Both the position numbers and the translations under genes were made by a program. A model generated the notes under the pieces. It was not told where the DNA came from, did no database searches, and was given only the letters and a program-made list of their open reading frames with translations. DNA of 64,000 bases from Couchioplanes caeruleus (GTDB lineage: Bacteria; Actinomycetota; Actinomycetes; Mycobacteriales; Micromonosporaceae): NCBI RefSeq assembly GCF_023499255.1, contig NZ_CP092183.1, positions 6,134,501-6,198,500 of the forward strand. The letters are read 5' to 3'. This document shows, piece by piece, positions 58,316-64,000 of the stretch (position 1 is its first letter; every line of letters starts with the position of its first letter).

Positions 58316-58338
58316 GCTCTCTCCTGTGAGTTGGTGGG

Positions 58339-60433
<2,095 letters not shown>

Positions 60434-60437
<4 letters not shown>

Positions 60438-61090
60438 TCCGGGTGTTGATCGCCGACGACCAGGCCATGGTGCGGCAGGGTTTCGGCGCGCTGCTGGCCG
60501 CCCAGCCGGACCTCGTGGTGGTCGGCGACGCCGCGGACGGCGCGGCAGCGGTCGCGCAGTCGCGGCGGCTGGACCCCGACGTGGTGCTCATGGACGTCCG
60601 CATGCCGGTCATGGACGGCCTCGAGGCGACCCGCCGGCTCGCGGAGTCCCCCGGCGGCCCCCGCGTGCTCATCCTGACGACGTTCGACCTGGACGACTAC
60701 GTGTACGAGGCGCTGCGGGCCGGCGCCAGCGGTTTCCTGCTCAAGGACGCGCCCGCGGCCGACCTCGTGCAGGCCGTGCGCGTGGTGGCGGCCGGCGACG
60801 GGCTGCTGGCTCCGTCGGTCACGCGGCGGCTGATCTCCGAGTTCGCGGCCCGGCCCCGCGCGCAGCGGCCCCGGCCCACCGCGCTCAACGCGCTGACGCC
60901 CCGCGAGACCGAGGTGCTGCGGCTGATCGCGCGGGGACGGTCCAACCAGGAGATCGCGGCGGACCTGGTGGTGGCCGAGCAGACCGTGAAGACCCACGTC
61001 GGGCGGATCCTCGCGAAGCTCGGGTTGCGGGACCGGGCGCAGGCGGTCGTGTTCGCGTACGAGTCAGGTCTGGTCGCCGCCGGCGAGTAG
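60434..61090 (+). CDS. NarL/LuxR-type response regulator
   Basis: The 218-residue regulator has D54 in VLMDVRMPV, K in FLLKDAPAADL, and the LuxR helix-turn-helix LTPRETEVLRLIARGRSNQE with QTVKTHVGRILAKLG. It is coupled to the kinase (ATGA). It closely resembles the regulator at 19685 in layout, so the two systems are probably old paralogues. Targets are unknown; its own promoter palindrome and the downstream hydrolase are candidates. Confidence 0.93.
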
Positions 61091-61164
61091 CTCCCGGGTA
61101 TCACGCCACAGTGGGCGCTGCGGGGTGACGCCCGGCCCCCGGCCCCGGCCGCACGCTGCCGGCC

Positions 61165-62064
61165 ATGCGAATCACACCGGTACTGCTCGTCCTGGCCCTG
61201 GTCTCGATCGTCCTGCCGTCCGCCGCCCCCGCCGCCCCCGCCGCCCCCGCCGCCCCCGCCGCCCCGGCCGTGGCGGCCCTCGCTCCCCCGGCGGCCGTCA
61301 CCGCCGCGATGGTCGCCGCCGGGGATCCGTACGCGGGCTGGGCGCGCAGCGGGCGGCGGTTCCTCGCGTTCGACCCCCGCGGCGACGGGACGGCCGTCGA
61401 GGTGGTCGGGGATCTCGACACGGCGGACCGCATCGCGGTGCTCGTACCCGGGGTGGACACCACGCTGCGCAACTTCGACCGGGGGCTCGGCGGCGTGTCC
61501 CGGCGCGCCCCGTCGGTGCAGGCCCGGGCCGTCCGGGACGCGGTGCGGGCGGCGGACCCGTCGGCCCATGTCGCCGTGGTGGCCTGGCTGGGGTACGACC
61601 CGCCCGAGGGGCTGTCCCTGGAGGCGGCCCGGGACCTGCGGGCCCGCGCGGGCGTCCCGGCGCTGGTCGCGTTCGTACGCTCGCTGCCGCCGCGCGCGGC
61701 CGTGACGCTGATCGGGCACAGCTACGGGGCGCTGGTGGTGGGCCGGGCCGTGCGGCAGCTGCCCCGGGTCGCCGACGTCGTGGCGCTGGGCGCGCCGGGG
61801 ATGGGCGCCGGGCACGCCGCCGAGCTGGGCGGGGCGCGGGTGTGGTCGGCGCTGGCACCGGGCGACTGGATCCGGCGGGTGCCGCAGCTGCGGCTCGGGC
61901 ACCTGGGTCACGGGCGGCGGCCGTCCGCGGCGGCGTTCGGAGCGATCCCGCTGCCCACCGCGGGCGTGGACGGGCACGACGGCTACCTGTGCCCCGGGTC
62001 GGCGACGCTGACCGCGGTGGCCGGTGTGGTGCTCGGCCGTACGGACCCGGCGGTGCTGCCGTGA
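61165..62064 (+). CDS. DUF1023 alpha/beta hydrolase, secreted
   Basis: The 299-residue protein has a signal peptide containing an Ala-Ala-Pro repeat (residues about 20-34, from a 9-bp DNA repeat at 61222-61266 with nearly five copies), then a DUF1023 hydrolase domain. Its features are IAVLVPGVDTTLRNFDRG, VVAWLGYDPPEGL, nucleophile elbow IGHSYGALVVG, and LGAPGMGA with DGHDGYLC. The family contains predicted secreted esterases or amidases. The repeat lies in the export region, so slippage could change signal length. The stop overlaps the acyltransferase GTG (GTGA). Confidence 0.83.
   Translation: MRITPVLLVLALVSIVLPSAAPAAPAAPAAPAAPAVAALAPPAAVTAAMVAAGDPYAGWARSGRRFLAFDPRGDGTAVEVVGDLDTADRIAVLVPGVDTTLRNFDRGLGGVSRRAPSVQARAVRDAVRAADPSAHVAVVAWLGYDPPEGLSLEAARDLRARAGVPALVAFVRSLPPRAAVTLIGHSYGALVVGRAVRQLPRVADVVALGAPGMGAGHAAELGGARVWSALAPGDWIRRVPQLRLGHLGHGRRPSAAAFGAIPLPTAGVDGHDGYLCPGSATLTAVAGVVLGRTDPAVLP
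61222..61266 (+). repeat. 9-bp repeat in signal-peptide coding region
   Basis: GCCGCCCCC is repeated four times plus a near copy, encoding Ala-Ala-Pro in the signal peptide/early mature region of the DUF1023 hydrolase. The unit is in frame, so gain or loss of copies would change length without a frameshift. Confidence 0.88.
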
Positions 62065-63092
62065 GGCCCGGGCGGGACGTCACGATCGACGCGGTGCGGG
62101 CGTACGCGATCGGCGGGGTGGTTCTCGGGCACTGGCTGGTGACGGGATTCGTCCTCACGCCGGACGGTCTGCGCGTGTCCAGTCCCCTGTCGGCGATGCC
62201 GGGCCTGGCGCCGGTGACATGGATTCTGCAGACGCTGGGTCTGTTCTTCTTCGCGGGCGGGTTCGCGGCGGCGCGCGCGGGACGGCGGGCGGACGGCCGG
62301 GGGCGTACGCATCGCCGGGTTCTGCTGCCGTTGATCGTGCTGCTCGCCGCCTGGGGCGTGCCGCTCGCCGCCGGCGCGGTGCTCGGCGTGCCGGCCGTGA
62401 CGCTGAAGACGGTCGCCAAGCTGGTGATCAGCCCGCTGTGGTTCCTGCTGCCCTACCTGCTGCTGCGGTCCGTGGCCGCGCCGCTGAACCGGGTCGTCGC
62501 CCGGTACGGCCCGGTCCTCGCCGTCCCCGCGGTGGCCCTGGTCGCGACGGTGGACGCGGGCCTGCTGCCGGGCTGGGTGTCGGTGGTGGCGGCATGGACC
62601 GTCCCGTGGGTGCTCGGCGCGGCCGTGGCCCTCGGCCGGCTCACCCGGCCCTGGACCGGGCCGGCGCTGCTGGCCTGCGGCAGTGCGGCCCTCGCGCTGC
62701 TGATCACGGTGGGCTACCCGGTCAGCGCGGTCGGGGTGCCCGGTGACGGCCGGTCGAACCTCGCGCCGCCCTCACTGTTCGCGGTGGCGCTGGCCGTCAC
62801 CCAGATCGGTGGTTTCCTGACCCTGCGGGCCCCGCTGGCGGACGCGCTGCGACGGCCGGCGGCCCGCCGCGCGGTGGCCCGCGTGAACCGGGTCGCGGTG
62901 CCCGTCTACCTGACCCATCAGAGCGTGCTGCTGGTCGCGGTCTGCCTAGTCGGCACGGGTCTGCCCGGCCTCGTCGGCGTGCCGGAGGGCGCCGTCTGGG
63001 TGGCCGGGCGGACCGTCTGGATACCCGTCCTGGGGCTGCTCCTGGCGGCCGTGACCCGGGGCGGGCGGCACGGTTGGGGGTGCGTACATTAA
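62061..63092 (+). CDS. Acyltransferase-3-like membrane protein
   Basis: The 343-residue multi-spanning protein resembles the acyltransferase-3 family: IDAVRAYAIGGVVLGHW at the start carries the RxxxxxxVxxxH-like signature (His near residue 21), then LFFFAGGFAAAR, WFLLPYLLLR and YLTHQSVLLV near the end. Members transfer acyl groups to sugars or antibiotics. It is translationally coupled to the DUF1023 gene (GTGA). The residues near the end are less conserved than usual, so an acceptor cannot be named. Confidence 0.78.
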   Translation: MRPGRDVTIDAVRAYAIGGVVLGHWLVTGFVLTPDGLRVSSPLSAMPGLAPVTWILQTLGLFFFAGGFAAARAGRRADGRGRTHRRVLLPLIVLLAAWGVPLAAGAVLGVPAVTLKTVAKLVISPLWFLLPYLLLRSVAAPLNRVVARYGPVLAVPAVALVATVDAGLLPGWVSVVAAWTVPWVLGAAVALGRLTRPWTGPALLACGSAALALLITVGYPVSAVGVPGDGRSNLAPPSLFAVALAVTQIGGFLTLRAPLADALRRPAARRAVARVNRVAVPVYLTHQSVLLVAVCLVGTGLPGLVGVPEGAVWVAGRTVWIPVLGLLLAAVTRGGRHGWGCVH

Positions 63093-63113
63093 GCGTGTCT
63101 TAAGGGGTACTCT
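63089..63113 (+). promoter_or_regulatory. Promoter-like region of the leader transcript
   Basis: TTAAG-CGTGT-CTTAA (63089-63103) is a perfect 5-bp inverted repeat just after the acyltransferase stop codon. TACTCT (63108-63113) is a suitable -10, but no good -35 is placed 17 nt upstream; the dyad may bind an activator instead. The stretch is AT-richer than its surroundings, as expected for a promoter. Confidence 0.45.
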
Positions 63114-63146
63114 CTTCGACGGTTCGACGTTGCCGGCTCTATCGAC

Positions 63147-63179
63147 GGAGGTGATCGCTGTGCGAGATAGCGATCCTCC
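63147..63179 (+). promoter_or_regulatory. Hairpin masking Shine-Dalgarno and start codon of the short leader frame
   Basis: GGAG-GT-GATCGCT pairs with AGCGATC-CTCC (11 pairs with a 2-nt bulge). The GGAGG Shine-Dalgarno (63147-63151) is in the left arm and the GTG start (63160-63162) in the 9-nt loop. Translation of the short frame would need this hairpin to open. Confidence 0.6.
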
Positions 63180-63213
63180 CAGTCGTGGCCGGGCCGCTCG
63201 TCAGCCGCTCTGA
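63160..63213 (+). CDS. 17-residue putative leader peptide frame
   Basis: GTG at 63160 stands 8 nt after GGAGG, the strongest Shine-Dalgarno in the area. The frame encodes MRDSDPPSRGRAARQPL and stops at 63213. Four of 17 residues are Arg and three are Pro, including a Pro-Pro pair able to slow ribosomes. Eight of 17 codons end in A or T, unlike neighbouring genes where nearly all end in G or C; this may reflect the RNA structure or rare-codon sensing. I do not recognise it. The alternative is that this is a structured RNA and the frame is accidental. Confidence 0.4.
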   Translation: MRDSDPPSRGRAARQPL

Positions 63214-63263
63214 GCCCGACCGGGCCGCGCGCTGACACCGTTCCCCCTCTCCCTGCCGCCTCA

Positions 63264-63319
63264 CGGCTCGCCCGTCTCCCGGGCGTGAGCCGGGGGCCGT
63301 CGCGTAAGCGCCGCGACGG
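63264..63319 (+). ncRNA. Two hairpins in the leader region
   Basis: CGGCTC-GCCCG pairs with CGGGC-GT-GAGCCG (63264-63292, 11 pairs with a bulge), followed by CCGTCGCG/CGCGACGG (63297-63319, 8 perfect pairs, 7-nt loop). Upstream, 63240-63257 is an unpaired C-rich tract. Together with the hairpins on either side this makes four consecutive stems within about 240 nt. No known riboswitch core was recognised. Confidence 0.5.
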
Positions 63320-63353
63320 TGCAGGGTGCCCGGCCGCGACGTTTCGTGTGCGC

Positions 63354-63381
63354 ACTTTCCCCGTCGGCTCGATCGGAAAGT
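63354..63381 (+). promoter_or_regulatory. Hairpin masking the Shine-Dalgarno of the 29-residue peptide
   Basis: ACTTTCC (63354-63360) pairs perfectly with GGAAAGT (63375-63381) around a 14-nt loop. The right arm is the Shine-Dalgarno of the gene starting at 63389. Closing it would block initiation. Confidence 0.55.
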
Positions 63382-63388
63382 TCCTGCC

Positions 63389-63478
63389 ATGAACCGTTTC
63401 GTCGCTCCGCTCAGCTTCACCATCGCCGCCGCCTGGGTGGTCGTGGTCTTCGTCCTCGTGCACAACACCACCCCGTGA
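63389..63478 (+). CDS. 29-residue single-helix membrane peptide
   Basis: ATG at 63389 follows GGAAAG by 8 nt. The peptide begins MNRFVAPLSFTIAAAWVV and ends LVHNTTP, so it is one hydrophobic helix (about residues 5-24) with a positive N-terminus and a short polar tail. Twenty-six of 28 internal codons end in G or C, matching true genes nearby, which supports coding although the gene is tiny. I do not recognise a family. It is the only plus-strand gene after the leader and converges on the partial secreted-protein gene. Confidence 0.55.
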   Translation: MNRFVAPLSFTIAAAWVVVVFVLVHNTTP

Positions 63479-63499
63479 CCGCACCGCGCCGGCGTCACG
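63474..63499. terminator. Hairpin containing both convergent stop codons
   Basis: CGTGAC (63474-63479) and GTCACG (63494-63499) form a 6-bp stem. The left arm holds the TGA of the 29-residue peptide and the right arm the TGA of the minus-strand gene. It could act as a weak terminator on both strands; there is no U-tract. Confidence 0.35.
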
Positions 63500-64000
63500 A
63501 CACCGTGAACGTGAAGGTGTACGGCTGCCGGATCGGCACGCCGGCCGCCCCGGTGCTGCTCACCTGCGCCACCGTGACCGTGTAGCCGCCCGCGGGCAGC
63601 GCCGCGGCCGGTGTCCAGGTGAGCGTGCCCGGCGTCGTCTCGGCGACCGTGCCGGCCACCGCGCCGGACGGCCCCTGGACCCGGACGGCGTCGCCGTAGT
63701 CCGCGCCGGCCGGCTGGACGTCGCGCTGGAAGCGGACGGTGACCGCGGCCGGGGCGGCCCCGCTGCTGCCGGCCGCCGGGCTCGTCGCGACCACCAGCGG
63801 GTCACGCCAGAACCGGATCGCCAGGTGGGTGTCCGGCACGCCCGGCTCGTCCCAGCGGGTCGAGGTGTCGTCGACCACCATCGTCCGGGTGATCCCACCG
63901 TCGACGGTGACGCTGCGGTTGTTCGTCCCGGTGATGGACCCCCACTCCTCCACCGTCTCCCAGCTGCCGCGGGTGTACTTGTACTGGATCTCGGTGCCGT
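63495..64000 (-). CDS. Secreted Ig-like domain protein, C-terminal part (partial)
   Basis: The gene runs off the right edge; about 168 C-terminal codons are present. The first residues (IQYKYTRGSWETVEEWGS) resemble the end of a starch-binding-like or metallophosphatase-associated beta-sandwich. An SbsA-type Ig domain follows (VVATSPAAGSSGAAPAAVTV, LTWTPAAALPAGGYTVTV). Such C-termini occur in secreted hydrolases; the catalytic part lies outside the window, so no reaction can be given. The last strand ends PYTFTFTVS just before the stop. Confidence 0.75.
   Translation of the reverse strand, partial: GTEIQYKYTRGSWETVEEWGSITGTNNRSVTVDGGITRTMVVDDTSTRWDEPGVPDTHLAIRFWRDPLVVATSPAAGSSGAAPAAVTVRFQRDVQPAGADYGDAVRVQGPSGAVAGTVAETTPGTLTWTPAAALPAGGYTVTVAQVSSTGAAGVPIRQPYTFTFTVS

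Noticed and set aside
63093..63388. Known riboswitch (cobalamin, TPP, M-box, ykkC, glycine)
   Set aside because: None of the conserved core sequences I know is present; only generic hairpins are seen.
63089..63484. 131-codon minus-strand frame over the leader region
   Set aside because: Its composition is shadow-like, it has no recognisable domain, and it overlaps a region better explained by RNA structure and a small plus-strand frame.

Overview
The window is chromosomal DNA of a very GC-rich actinomycete. Family-level clues point to Micromonosporaceae (Actinoplanes/Micromonospora type): F420-dependent oxidoreductases, a relative of the mycothiol-dependent nitroreductase Rv2466c, an LpqY-SugABC-like trehalose importer, a fabG-inhA-ferrochelatase cluster as in mycobacteria, and a MurD2/MurL pair for making the D-glutamate stem of peptidoglycan. 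No rRNA, tRNA, CRISPR array, insertion sequence or prophage was seen. Gene density is high, and many neighbours overlap by ATGA/GTGA or share interlocked stop codons.

Layout. 1-2.9 kb: cut-off Tat-exported poly-gamma-glutamate hydrolase, VOC protein, aldo/keto reductase, DsbA/Rv2466c-like protein and a small helical protein. 2.9-6.4 kb: a 962-aa zinc-ribbon/multi-TM protein and a LytR_C protein. 6.5-12.4 kb: trehalose-type ABC importer (lpqY, sugA, sugB, sugC) plus a GH13 glucosidase, then a decayed gene. 12.9-17.6 kb: two F420-type enzymes, a GH63-like glucosidase and a YdjM-like membrane hydrolase. 17.7-20.4 kb: DUF1707 protein and a histidine kinase/response regulator pair, then a 39-bp tandem repeat and a NUDIX gene. 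21.4-23.9 kb: Pol I-like polymerase with a nucleotidyltransferase-fold partner. 24-28.4 kb: GlcNAc/chitobiose importer ngcEFG with an RpiR regulator. 28.7-31.5 kb: divergent murD2 and murL. 31.5-35 kb: ECF sigma factor, its presumed partner, and a proline-rich globin/ferredoxin-reductase-like protein.

35-38.8 kb: aminotransferase, DHFR-like reductase, SPOUT rRNA methyltransferase, an 11-bp repeat array and a membrane protein. 39-42.9 kb: SPFH/NfeD membrane pair, a class C serine hydrolase and a DUF3097 protein. 42.9-48.3 kb: conserved protein, NUDIX, methyl-accepting protein, MarR regulator, alpha/beta hydrolase, second serine hydrolase and SRPBCC-like protein. 48.4-51.3 kb: ECF sigma/anti-sigma next to a DUF4397 surface protein and a class F sortase. 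51.4-53.7 kb: a partner-switching set (STAS, HATPase, PP2C). 53.7-59 kb: flavin-binding protein, Tat pectinesterase, HAD phosphatase, then ferrochelatase, inhA and fabG. 59.2-63.1 kb: second kinase/regulator pair, DUF1023 hydrolase and acyltransferase.

The least explained part is 63.09-63.5 kb. A putative independent leader carries a 17-codon open frame whose Shine-Dalgarno and start codon sit in a hairpin, then more hairpins, then a 29-residue membrane peptide whose Shine-Dalgarno is also paired. The last feature is the C-terminal part of a secreted Ig-like protein running off the window. At about ten genes a TAnnnT hexamer lies 6-8 nt before the start codon, which suggests widespread leaderless transcription.
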